Part shown: positions 1 through 6,648 of the stretch, piece after piece
Position numbering within the stretch: position 1 is the stretch's first letter
Layout: each line of letters starts with the position of its first letter
Source: Desulfobacteraceae bacterium
GTDB lineage: Bacteria; Desulfobacterota; Desulfobacteria; Desulfobacterales; SURF-7
Reading direction: 5' to 3'
DNA length: 9,157 nucleotides
Assembly (NCBI GenBank): GCA_030619585.1
Contig: JAUXBD010000024.1
Coordinates: 1 to 9,157, forward strand
Notes under the pieces: generated by a model
What the model was told of the DNA's origin: nothing
Databases searched by the model: none
Seen by the model: only the letters and a program-made list of their open reading frames with translations
Position numbers and translations under genes: made by a program

Positions 1-1310
1 CCTTTCTTGTTGTCCCAGCCCCCCTCAAGATCATAGGGAGCATGCATCTGGAACATGGATACATATTTTCCCGGACGGTCGGAAAGAGTCGGGTCGAAAC
101 TGCTCTCGCAGGTGCAGTGGCCACCGAAATTGTCAAAATCTATCCTGCCTGCGACCACGTTGTCCCAGTGGGAAAGAAGCTGGTCCATGCCTTCAATACC
201 AACAACCGTTGCAAAAGAATCGTTTATGAAAAGGTCGTCGGTATTATATTTAGGCGCCTCTTCAGCGGCAATATGCAGGGTGTTGAAACTCCATTTGTCC
301 CACTGCCATCCTTCAACCGATTCCTTAAGATCGCCAGGCAGATTTTCCCCTCCCACAAGATCAAGAAATGTGCTCTGGGGATCCAATGTGGACATTACAA
401 CCTTGCCTTTGATGGTACGGCCCTCATCAAGGGTGACGCCCACTGCACGGCCATTTTCCATCAGTATCTTGTTTACACCTGCAGACTCAAGGATAAGCCC
501 TCCGTTTTGCATCACAGCCCGACCCATAGCGCCGGCGAACTTATGGGAACCGCCATAGCAGTAGCATTTGTTGACTGCACGATCCAGCATGAGGGGTACC
601 ATGAAACCAACACCTGTCTCCCTTGGATCAAGGCCCCACATGCAACTTGCGTAAAGCATTAAAGCGCGGACCTTGTCATGCTCAAAGTTCTCGGTGATGA
701 TGTCAAGTGCGCTCAGCTCTCCGATCTCGAGCATCTCTTGTCCAACTGCTGTTTTCTGCATGGCCATGGTTATATCTATGGGAGCCATGGGTGGTATGTA
801 GGTTGCCGGGGCAACAATGTCGTTTACAATCTTTCGCCACTTTCTTATAACTTTTCCAAAATGGATAGCATCCTTAAAGGAGTACTTGCTAATAGAGTCT
901 TTTGTGTCCTGTATCATGCGGGAAAGAAGAATTGACGAGCCGTCCTCAAACACCATGCCTGTCTGGGCGTTCGGCTTTATCCATGTGAGTGCCGGGCCGT
1001 CCAAATCAAAGTCTCTTATAACCGGCATGTAATCCACCATCATATGGTAGAGCACATGGGGATTTGAAGCATAGCAGGGATAAAGGTTCTCTTCTGTTGC
1101 AAGCCCTCCGCCTGCCTCATAGCGTCTTTCGCAGATCACAACTTCAAGACCGGCCTTGGCAAGATATGCGCCTGCCATAAGACCGTTTGGCCCTCCGCCG
1201 ATAATGATAACATCAAACTCGCTCTCTTCCGGAAACTCCTGCTGCATATGACCGAAAAGATCGTTTGGATCAAATTTATAGTAACCTTCCTTATATTTGA
1301 AATTGGGCAT
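1..1310 (-). CDS. FAD-dependent oxidoreductase, phytoene-desaturase-like (CrtI/COG1233 family), C-terminus beyond window
   Basis: The frame is open from an ATG at 1310 to the window edge, giving 436 codons. A strong AAGGAGGAG ribosome binding site lies just upstream, inside the 10-bp gap to the preceding gene. Residues 32-43 form the beta strand and dinucleotide-binding loop (FDVIIIGGGPNG), and the acidic residue expected to bind the FAD ribose is near E61 (VVICERR), followed by a glycine-rich AGGG segment. The family uses FAD to saturate, desaturate or isomerise lipophilic, often isoprenoid, carbon chains. Family members are usually about 500-580 residues, so roughly the last 100, including the C-terminal FAD-contact motif, are missing here. 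A 30-residue extension precedes the FAD fold, unlike in its neighbour. It is a paralogue of the gene at 1321-3057 and almost certainly translated from the same mRNA. The family is clear; the substrate is not. Confidence 0.88.
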   Translation of the reverse strand, partial: MPNFKYKEGYYKFDPNDLFGHMQQEFPEESEFDVIIIGGGPNGLMAGAYLAKAGLEVVICERRYEAGGGLATEENLYPCYASNPHVLYHMMVDYMPVIRDFDLDGPALTWIKPNAQTGMVFEDGSSILLSRMIQDTKDSISKYSFKDAIHFGKVIRKWRKIVNDIVAPATYIPPMAPIDITMAMQKTAVGQEMLEIGELSALDIITENFEHDKVRALMLYASCMWGLDPRETGVGFMVPLMLDRAVNKCYCYGGSHKFAGAMGRAVMQNGGLILESAGVNKILMENGRAVGVTLDEGRTIKGKVVMSTLDPQSTFLDLVGGENLPGDLKESVEGWQWDKWSFNTLHIAAEEAPKYNTDDLFINDSFATVVGIEGMDQLLSHWDNVVAGRIDFDNFGGHCTCESSFDPTLSDRPGKYVSMFQMHAPYDLEGGWDNKK

Positions 1311-1320
1311 GATCTCCTCC

Positions 1321-3057
1321 TTAAATTTTTGATTTCTTGTTCGGGTCTGCGGATATTTTGCCTTCCTGGGGGATATACTCCGGCGCGGCATACCACCATT
1401 TCCCAGGCTCAGCAACGCCGTCTTCAATCAGTATATGCATCAGGTTGTAGGGTATTGCCATGAGGCACAGCCCACCGGGGTGTCCTGAAGTCTGGTGTGC
1501 ATGGTATAGACCGTCGATGGGGCTGCGATATCTTTCAAGGCCCTCACAAGGCCTGTTTCCCCAGAGCTGGTCTTCACAGTGACGGGAGCCCGCCCAGGTG
1601 CCGCCGATCAGACCGGTGTTGCGAAGCTCAACTTCACGGCCGGAGGCGGTCCAGTGGTGGATGATATTGTCATCATCAAGCCCGTCAAACATATAGCTGT
1701 AACACTTGCGCATGTAAGCATTGTTTTCCTCTTTGTATTTATCGGGCGCATCTTCGCCCTCGATATGGTAGTCGGGGGAGGTGAGCACCATCTCAAAGGG
1801 CGCCGACACATGCCCCTTGGGATGATAGCCCTGGCAATCGGTCGGGTCCCACGCCAGAGAGGGGGCATAAAAATACATCTTATATTTCGGGTCGATGGTG
1901 GGTTTAGTTTTAAACGCATCCACATCTGCAACATCCGCGTAGTAAATCTCTCTTGAATCAACCGGATAAACCGCCCCGTTAGGGACCAGGTGCGGACCGG
2001 CCCCGCGGCCTTCGGCATATTTTTTGAACTTGGTGTTGAACTGTAATGGCTTTTTAGTGAAAAACTGGGAAACGTAAAGTGTCTGATTTTTTAAGCTGAT
2101 ATCTTTTATGTTCCGGATAAATGCCGGATCAAGATGGCCGGGGCCGACCAGTTTTAGAAACGCCTGATGCACGTCACAAGCGGCAATCACCGCTTTGTTG
2201 GCACGAATGGTCTTTCCTCCGGATGCAGCGGTTTCTCTTAGCCGGACACCCACCGCTTTACCGTCATCAATCAGGATTTCGTCCACAGGACAGCTGGTGC
2301 GGATAACCGCGCCATTGTGAACCGCACAGCGATGAATGGCATGGAAATAGCCATGCATACCGGCACGGGGATAACTTGTTTTTCCTGTATTGGTGAGTGT
2401 CAGCAGTTGCGCACAGGCTATTGCCGGTATGGCCACACCTTCCCAATGGGCGGCGGCCCCTGACGCCCATGCGGCATAGGCCATGGTGGTCTTAAAATGC
2501 TCTGTCTCGCAATACTCATCCAGAATATCAAACATGGTTTTCTCACGCAATTCGTGGGTCCATACCTCCGGCAGGTGTTGTTTGTATACCTGCATATAGG
2601 GGACATTGTCGTCGGTTACTTCCACTTCAGGCGGATGCGGTGGACACCAGAAGGTTGCCCTCAGGAGTTCTTTTGTAAACGGCGGTTGTCCCAGCATGCC
2701 GCCAAGAATGGCCCATCCCTCCATATCTTTATTGCTGATCATCCTGTATCCATCGGTGCATGTCAGGGCTGTGTTTGCATCCGTTGTAGGATCCATTGGG
2801 TCCCAGTTCATCCGAAATCCGTACCGCCACAGTTCAAGCTGCTCAAATCCGGGAGCTGCGGATGCATACATCAAAATGGCATGTGGATAGATGCGGACAC
2901 CGGGAATGGGCTCCTGGGTTTCGCAGGCACCGCCGCATTCCGTTCGTTCTTCAAGCAGGCAGACGCTTAATCCGCTTTTGGCAAGGTAGGCGGCCGTGGT
3001 CATGCCGTTTGGCCCGCCACCGATGATGACAATGTCAAATCTTTCGTCCTTGGCCAT
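1321..3057 (-). CDS. FAD-dependent oxidoreductase, phytoene-desaturase-like (CrtI/COG1233 family), complete
   Basis: This complete 578-residue protein starts at an ATG (3057) preceded by a GGGAGGA ribosome binding site. An N-terminal Rossmann FAD site runs from residue 7 to 18 (FDIVIIGGGPNG) with the ribose-binding acid at E36/E37 and a following GGA. Near the C-terminus, residues about 516-530 carry the LYHAHQTSGHPGG-type segment that closes over FAD in phytoene-desaturase and retinol-saturase-like enzymes. No signal peptide or membrane helix is evident, so it is cytoplasmic or peripherally membrane bound. The next gene begins 10 bp after its TAA and shares the fold, which points to a two-gene operon of paralogues, possibly a heteromer or two sequential steps. 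The family name should not be read as carotenoid synthesis: no crtB-like or other carotenoid gene is present, and CoA-transferases lie divergently on the other side. The reaction is unknown. Confidence 0.92.
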   Translation of the reverse strand: MAKDERFDIVIIGGGPNGMTTAAYLAKSGLSVCLLEERTECGGACETQEPIPGVRIYPHAILMYASAAPGFEQLELWRYGFRMNWDPMDPTTDANTALTCTDGYRMISNKDMEGWAILGGMLGQPPFTKELLRATFWCPPHPPEVEVTDDNVPYMQVYKQHLPEVWTHELREKTMFDILDEYCETEHFKTTMAYAAWASGAAAHWEGVAIPAIACAQLLTLTNTGKTSYPRAGMHGYFHAIHRCAVHNGAVIRTSCPVDEILIDDGKAVGVRLRETAASGGKTIRANKAVIAACDVHQAFLKLVGPGHLDPAFIRNIKDISLKNQTLYVSQFFTKKPLQFNTKFKKYAEGRGAGPHLVPNGAVYPVDSREIYYADVADVDAFKTKPTIDPKYKMYFYAPSLAWDPTDCQGYHPKGHVSAPFEMVLTSPDYHIEGEDAPDKYKEENNAYMRKCYSYMFDGLDDDNIIHHWTASGREVELRNTGLIGGTWAGSRHCEDQLWGNRPCEGLERYRSPIDGLYHAHQTSGHPGGLCLMAIPYNLMHILIEDGVAEPGKWWYAAPEYIPQEGKISADPNKKSKI

Positions 3058-3080
3058 AGTGTTCCTCCCATGTTAATAAA

Positions 3081-3110
3081 AGTGTCTAAAGTGAACTTAC
3101 AGTGTCTAAA
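3081..3110. repeat. 10-bp direct repeat, 20-bp period, in the leader of the FAD oxidoreductase operon
   Basis: AGTGTCTAAA occurs at 3081-3090 and again, identically, at 3101-3110, separated by 10 bp. Read on the minus strand, the two TTTAGACACT copies end 24 bp before the start codon of the oxidoreductase. The 20-bp period puts both copies on the same face of the helix, as paired operator sites would be. Alternatively the pair is the terminal part of a small mobile element, because the right-hand copy begins exactly where homology of the broken PAS gene stops. I cannot choose between these from the sequence. Confidence 0.55.
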
Positions 3111-3725
3111 ATGCTGTATTGGTTTCTTCCAGATTTGCGGTACGGTCTTTCACCAGATTTTCAAGCTGATCACGATGTTTTCTCAACGCATCTTCCGCCC
3201 TTTTTCGTTTGGTGATATCTCTTATGATTGCAAGAAATCCGATAATATGACCCTCTTTTTTAATAACACTATGATTGCTTCAATAAACAGGGCCGAGCCG
3301 TCTTTGCGGCTTGCTTCAAGCTCCAGGATCATTCCCGGTTTTCCTTGCAGCGTTTTTTTGATCATATTCATGAGTTTTTGGGTGTATTCGAGTCTGGTAA
3401 AACCCACCTCCGAAAAATGTTTTCCGATGAGTTTATTGCGGTCATATCCCGTAAAGGCCATGCAGTTTTCGGTTGCTTCAAGAAAATAGCCTTGTGTATT
3501 CACAAAGACAATTGCATCCGTGGCGTTTTTAATGATTGTGTTCAGCCTTTCATCGCGTTCTTTTAGGGTATTTACTTTTGTTTTAAGTACACTGTTTTCC
3601 CGCTCTATCTCCTTAAGTTTATCGTTTATTCCATCAGTATATTTTGTTTGGGATTTTCCCGTCCCCCTTATTTGAGAAAGCTCTTTCGATCGTATGCCAA
3701 GATACTGCAGCGTCTGATATTCATT
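3106..3725 (-). pseudogene. Broken PAS-domain sensor gene (relic of a PAS/LuxR-type regulator)
   Basis: Read leftwards from about 3725, one frame encodes a hydrophilic coiled-coil stretch (about 3540-3650). A PAS fold follows (ERLNTIIKNATDAIVFV through FTGYDRNKLIGKHFSEV), but the frame stops at 3222-3224. A -1 shift at the A-AAA-AAG heptamer (3255-3261) restores the rest of the PAS domain, ending in the typical GFLAIIRDITKRKRAEDAL. A second coiled coil (LVKDRTANLEETNTA) then ends at a TAG at 3106-3108. No ATG lies upstream of the PAS domain in frame; the only possible start is a GTG inside the PAS core at 3503, without a ribosome binding site. The last residues match those just before the output region of the intact regulator (KVKERTASMEEANTAL), so the HTH output has been lost. 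Missing start, frameshift and missing output domain together make a relic more likely than a working gene. Confidence 0.75.
3255..3261 (-). other. A-AAA-AAG slippery heptamer at the PAS frameshift point
   Basis: On the minus strand the zero-frame codons are TTA AAA AAG. A -1 slip after AAG continues into GAG GGT CAT ATT ATC GGA, which restores the conserved PAS C-terminal strand. The heptamer is the one used by bacterial dnaX and by several insertion-sequence families. I see no Shine-Dalgarno-like stimulator about 10 nt upstream and no clear downstream hairpin, so an indel in the A6 run (real decay or a sequencing slip) is the simpler explanation. Confidence 0.4.
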
Positions 3726-3840
3726 GGAATGGTTGGGGGAGAAATGCCTTTATTCTATTTATACTTTCGATTTGTTTTATGGGCGAGACCTTTATCCGGC
3801 GACCCTTAACAGGATGATTAAAATTCTGGCCTTTTTTCAT
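3721..3840 (-). pseudogene. N-terminal stub of a tyrosine recombinase-like protein (39 codons)
   Basis: An ATG at 3840 follows an AAGGAG ribosome binding site with good spacing, so translation probably did start here. The peptide reads MKKGQNFNHPVKGRRIKVSP followed by IKQIESINRIKAFL and stops at a TGA (3721-3723) after 39 residues. The pattern NFNHPxKGxxIKVxPIK...I..IK..L is one I associate with the beginning of phage/integron-type site-specific integrases in deltaproteobacteria. Those continue for roughly 200 residues, and none of the catalytic R-H-R-Y residues is present. Deleting one C from the C5 run near the end of the stub would join it to the frame of the PAS relic, so the two pieces may be a scrambled composite. 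The integrase assignment rests on a short match and is moderate at best. Confidence 0.45.
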
Positions 3841-3908
3841 TTAAAAGCTCCTTAAACAAACTATCCCATTTGTGGACGAAAACCGGTTAAAGCCAAACTC
3901 TTTAATTA

Positions 3909-3938
3909 TTAATAACGTTAAGGAGATAATGTTGTCAA
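3909..3938 (-). promoter_or_regulatory. Candidate sigma70 promoter, minus strand
   Basis: On the minus strand a perfect -35 box TTGACA (3933-3938) is followed after 18 bp by TATTAA (3909-3914), which matches 4 of 6 positions of the -10 consensus. Transcription would begin near 3902, about 60 nt before the integrase-like stub. It could also read on through the PAS relic into the FAD oxidoreductase genes, since I see no terminator between them. Confidence 0.4.
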
Positions 3939-4006
3939 CTGATGCTTTGAATTATGGTTTTTTATACCCAATGCTTTTAATTGCACCCCCCCCCTTGAAT
4001 CAGTAG
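3929..4006 (+). CDS. Possible small ORF or leader peptide (25 aa) with a C9 tract
   Basis: An ATG at 3929 follows TTAAGGAGATA, a good ribosome binding site, and encodes 25 residues, MLSTDALNYGFLYPMLLIAP followed by PPLNQ, ending in TAG at 4004-4006. The middle is hydrophobic, so it could be a tiny membrane or leader peptide upstream of the CoA-transferase operon, or the decayed start of a membrane protein. A run of nine C (3986-3994) sits just before the stop: one extra C would extend the frame to a TAA about 50 bp downstream, and one fewer would end it at once. I do not recognise a family. The ribosome binding site is the main support. Confidence 0.3.
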   Translation: MLSTDALNYGFLYPMLLIAPPPLNQ

Positions 4007-4072
4007 TTTTACAAAATGAAAAAATTATGATAATAATAACCGCGTTTGGTTAAGTAGTTTATAACCATAATT
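3950..4072. repeat. Perfect 10-bp inverted repeat with a 103-bp spacer
   Basis: AATTATGGTT at 3950-3959 is exactly complementary to AACCATAATT at 4063-4072. The right arm lies about 38 bp upstream of the CoA-transferase start and the left arm lies inside the small ORF. The arms are AT-rich, so chance is possible. Otherwise they could be a looping operator pair or the remnant ends of an inserted segment. Confidence 0.35.
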
Positions 4073-4110
4073 TATATAAAAACTTATTTAGTTTAAAAGG
4101 AGGTGCTGTT

Positions 4111-5328
4111 GTGCCTGAGAAACAGGAAGGTGCGTTGTCTGTATACCGCATTCTGGACATTACTGATCAGAGGGGTACTTTTTGTGCCAGGCTGCTTGCA
4201 GACATGGGTGCGGATGTAATAAAGATAGAAAAACCGCAAGGCGGAGAGGCCCGAAACATCCCACCATTTGCCGGAGACCTGCCACATCCTGAAAAAAGTC
4301 TCTATTTTCTTCACCGAAATACCAATAAAAAGGGGATCACATTGAACATCGAGACCCCTGACGGTAAGGCTATTTTCGAAAAGCTGGTAAAGAGTGCGGA
4401 TGTCGTGGTAGAGTCGTACAAGCCGGGATACTTGAAGGGCCTGGGTCTTGACTATAAGGCGCTTAAGGAGATAAATCCAGGTCTTGTGATGGCAAGCATT
4501 ACCGATTTTGGCCAGGGCGGTCCATACAGGGACTGGAAGAGTTCCGACCTCGTTGACTTTGCCATGAGCGGCGCCATGATAGGTTCCGGATATCCCGATG
4601 GAAAGCCCACAGCCCTTCCGGGATCTCCCGGTGATGATGCAGCATCTTACTCTGCTGCGATATCAATTGTCACATCCCTTTATATGCGCGGTTCTACCGG
4701 TAATGGCCAGTATATTGATGCATCGATCCATGAAAATTCCCGTCTGGGGCTTTATCCCTGGGGACTTGTTATGTGGTACTCCAATGTTAGGTCCGACCAG
4801 CCGCTCCCCCCCCCAGCCGGACGAATGGGAACAATGATCTATCCGGTATTTCCATGTAAAGACGGTTATATCAGGGCTGTTGCACTTACTCCAAGACAGT
4901 GGGATTGCCTTGTTGAGATAATCGGCAAACCTGAAGTGCTGTGCACTGAAGAGTGGCGGGAGTTTTACTTTCGAATCGGCAATGCGGATGCTTTGAACGT
5001 GCTGGTTTCCGAATACACCCGGCAATACACCATGCAAGAGCTTTTTGAAAAAGGAAATGAGGCTGGAGTGCCCATTGCTCCCATATATGATATCAAGGGC
5101 TTTGTGGAAAGTGCACAGACCAAGGCAAGGGAGTTTTTTGTGGAGCTTGACCATCCCGTTGTGGGAAAATACAAGTGCCCGGGCACATCATTTAAGTGTA
5201 AAGATTCCTCTTTCGGCATCAGATATTCCGCGCCGTGTCTCGGTCAGCACAATAAGGATATCTTATGTGAGGAGTTGGGACTATCAATAAACGACCTGGC
5301 AGCCCTAAGACGGGCTGGTGTAATATAA
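4111..5328 (+). CDS. Class III CoA-transferase (CaiB/BaiF family), first subunit
   Basis: A 405-residue protein with a GTG start and an ideal ribosome binding site (AAAGGAGG, 7-nt spacer). It spans the whole family: an N-terminal Rossmann half with LLADMGADVIKIE (residues 28-40), NTNKKGITLN (70-79), a GQGGPYRDW loop (134-142), and the catalytic acid in PGDDAASYSAA. By spacing to the LYMRGSTGNGQYID segment the nucleophile should be Asp175. The C-terminal part carries AGVPIAPIYD, VELDHPVVGKY and the LGQHN motif. Such enzymes move CoA from a donor such as succinyl-CoA to a carboxylate through an aspartyl-CoA thioester. The N-terminal ITDQRGTFCARLL resembles the DERG-type subgroup rather than the classic AGP type of its neighbour. 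The 14-bp gap to a second, different family member suggests a heteromer like the two-subunit benzylsuccinate CoA-transferase; that is inference. Substrate unknown. Confidence 0.92.
   Translation: MPEKQEGALSVYRILDITDQRGTFCARLLADMGADVIKIEKPQGGEARNIPPFAGDLPHPEKSLYFLHRNTNKKGITLNIETPDGKAIFEKLVKSADVVVESYKPGYLKGLGLDYKALKEINPGLVMASITDFGQGGPYRDWKSSDLVDFAMSGAMIGSGYPDGKPTALPGSPGDDAASYSAAISIVTSLYMRGSTGNGQYIDASIHENSRLGLYPWGLVMWYSNVRSDQPLPPPAGRMGTMIYPVFPCKDGYIRAVALTPRQWDCLVEIIGKPEVLCTEEWREFYFRIGNADALNVLVSEYTRQYTMQELFEKGNEAGVPIAPIYDIKGFVESAQTKAREFFVELDHPVVGKYKCPGTSFKCKDSSFGIRYSAPCLGQHNKDILCEELGLSINDLAALRRAGVI
4806..4814 (+). repeat. C9 homopolymer inside the first CoA-transferase
   Basis: Nine C bases encode part of the Pro run in PLPPPAGRMG. 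The frame is intact as read. A tract of this length can slip in replication, and gain or loss of one C would truncate the enzyme. Another C9 tract lies 820 bp upstream at 3986-3994. Confidence 0.5.
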
Positions 5329-5342
5329 GCAAGGAGGCTAAT

Positions 5343-6566
5343 ATGTCAAACATCCCTCTTGAAGGAATAAGAGTTGTAAGCTTTGGATCCGGCATTGCGA
5401 TCCCTGATGCCACAAAAATACTAGGAGAGCTTGGGGCTGATGTTATCAAGATAGAGTCCAAAGTAAATCCTGATTTCATGCGAACTATTGCGTCTGACCC
5501 AAACAACAGCCCCGGATTTAACGAGTCAAACCGCAACAAACGAAGCTTTGGAGTAAACCTCACCATCGAAAAAGGAAAACAACTGGTTAAGGATCTGATA
5601 AAAGATGCGGATATTGTAACAGAAAATTTTCGCAGCGGTGTAATGGACAATCTGGGTTTCGGCTATGAAGATGTATACAAGATCAAGCCTGACATCATTT
5701 ACTTAAGCACCCAGGGATATGGCAAGGGGGGGCCATACAGTCATTACAGGGGCTACGGGCCGATATTATCGGCAGCTTCAGGACTCCAGTCCATTTGGGC
5801 ACAACCTGATGATGAGTACGGTTGCGGCGGCAGTTTTCCGCATCCGGACAACATGGTGGCCAGACAGGCTGTTTTGCTGATTTTGGCAGCCCTTGACTTC
5901 AGGCGTCGAACAGGCAAAGGGGATTTTATCGATATAGCTCAAACAGAAGTGGCAGCATCGCTTATAGGTGAAATTCAGCTGGACTATACAATTAACGAGC
6001 GTATTCAAAAGCCGATCGGAAACCGGAGCCCCTATGCTGCGCCCCATAACTGCTACCGATGCAAGGGCCAGGACAGGTGGTGCGCAATTACAGTATTTAC
6101 CAATGACCAGTGGGGAAGATTCTGTGATGCAATCGGCACCCCCCAATGGACCGAAGATCCGAAATTTTCCGACACCGCACAAAGACTTGCAAACGTTGAT
6201 GAACTGGACAAGCTGGTTGAGCAGTGGACAATTGAGCAGGATCAAAATGTTGTGATGTATACCATGCAGGCGGCAGGTGTCCCGGCAGGCATTGTCCAGA
6301 ATGCCTTTGAGCAGTTTAACGATCCGCAGCTTCAATGGCAGAATGCTTTTGTTGAAATAGATCACCCTGTGGCCGGTAAATATCCACACCCAAACATACC
6401 TTTTAACATGCAGGATATGGAATTTAAGCAAAGCACACCAGCACCGCTTTTAGGGCAGCATAATGAGGAGATCTGCGAAACCATGCTTAATATTTCAAAG
6501 CAGGAAATAAACCGGATGAAAGATGAGGGCATTCTTGAAAGCGTGCTACAGGAAAAACAGGAGTAA
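5343..6566 (+). CDS. Class III CoA-transferase (CaiB/BaiF family), second subunit
   Basis: A 407-residue protein; ATG 14 bp after the previous stop, with AAGGAGG in between, so translation is probably coupled. Family marks in order: ILGELGADVIKIES (residues 26-39), NRNKRSFGVNL (63-73), TQGYGKGGPYSHY (123-135), the catalytic acid in FPHPDNMVARQAV (Asp169 by count, the same number as in the formyl-CoA transferase reference), RRRTGKGDFIDIAQTE after it, then AAGVPAGIVQN, IDHPVAGKYPHPNIPF and LLGQHNEEI. It differs strongly from the first subunit at the N-terminus (VVSFGSGIAIPDATKILGEL), so the two are old paralogues and not a recent duplication. Both retain an active-site Asp, so either could be catalytic. 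It most likely acts with the first subunit on one acid substrate in the cytoplasm. The substrate is unknown; a benzylsuccinate-type or other hydrocarbon-derived dicarboxylate is only a guess. Confidence 0.92.
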   Translation: MSNIPLEGIRVVSFGSGIAIPDATKILGELGADVIKIESKVNPDFMRTIASDPNNSPGFNESNRNKRSFGVNLTIEKGKQLVKDLIKDADIVTENFRSGVMDNLGFGYEDVYKIKPDIIYLSTQGYGKGGPYSHYRGYGPILSAASGLQSIWAQPDDEYGCGGSFPHPDNMVARQAVLLILAALDFRRRTGKGDFIDIAQTEVAASLIGEIQLDYTINERIQKPIGNRSPYAAPHNCYRCKGQDRWCAITVFTNDQWGRFCDAIGTPQWTEDPKFSDTAQRLANVDELDKLVEQWTIEQDQNVVMYTMQAAGVPAGIVQNAFEQFNDPQLQWQNAFVEIDHPVAGKYPHPNIPFNMQDMEFKQSTPAPLLGQHNEEICETMLNISKQEINRMKDEGILESVLQEKQE

Positions 6567-6648
6567 TATAGAAAAAAACCTTTATAGAGATATGAGGGGA
6601 AAAGTTTGAACTGGTTGAAAATACCACCAATGTAAAACCAAGGAGAAC

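Larger units (their letters stand above)
3841..4110. other. AT-rich divergent intergenic region between the oxidoreductase/relic side and the CoA-transferase operon
   Basis: About 270 bp with no established gene. It contains the minus-strand ribosome binding site of the integrase-like stub, a palindrome AACCGGTT (3881-3888), a minus-strand promoter candidate (3909-3938), a possible 25-codon plus-strand ORF (3929-4006) ending in a C9 tract, and a spaced inverted repeat (3950-3959 and 4063-4072). The plus-strand promoter of the CoA-transferase operon should lie here. The best pair I find is TTTACA (4008-4013) and GATAAT (4029-4034) with a short 15-bp spacer, which is weak. The AT-rich block 4020-4095 could include UP-element or regulator binding sequence. 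Confidence 0.6.

Noticed and set aside
42..662. 206-codon plus-strand open frame
   Set aside because: It lies antisense to the FAD oxidoreductase, which has the Rossmann motif and a ribosome binding site. The antisense product has no recognisable motif and no ribosome binding site.
2497..2970. 157-codon plus-strand open frame
   Set aside because: It is a shadow of the complete FAD oxidoreductase on the minus strand.
1..3057. Carotenoid biosynthesis locus
   Set aside because: Only the FAD oxidoreductase family is shared with carotenoid pathways; no phytoene synthase, cyclase or prenyl transferase is visible.
3222..3503. 93-codon PAS fragment as a real stand-alone gene
   Set aside because: Its GTG start is inside the PAS core without a ribosome binding site, and the rest of the PAS fold continues in another frame, so it is part of a broken gene.
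4663..5154. 163-codon minus-strand open frame
   Set aside because: It is a shadow of the first CoA-transferase; no motif or start signal.
5778..6431. 217-codon minus-strand open frame
   Set aside because: It is antisense to the second CoA-transferase, whose full set of family motifs is on the plus strand. Its Cys/Leu/Ile-rich composition is typical of a shadow frame.
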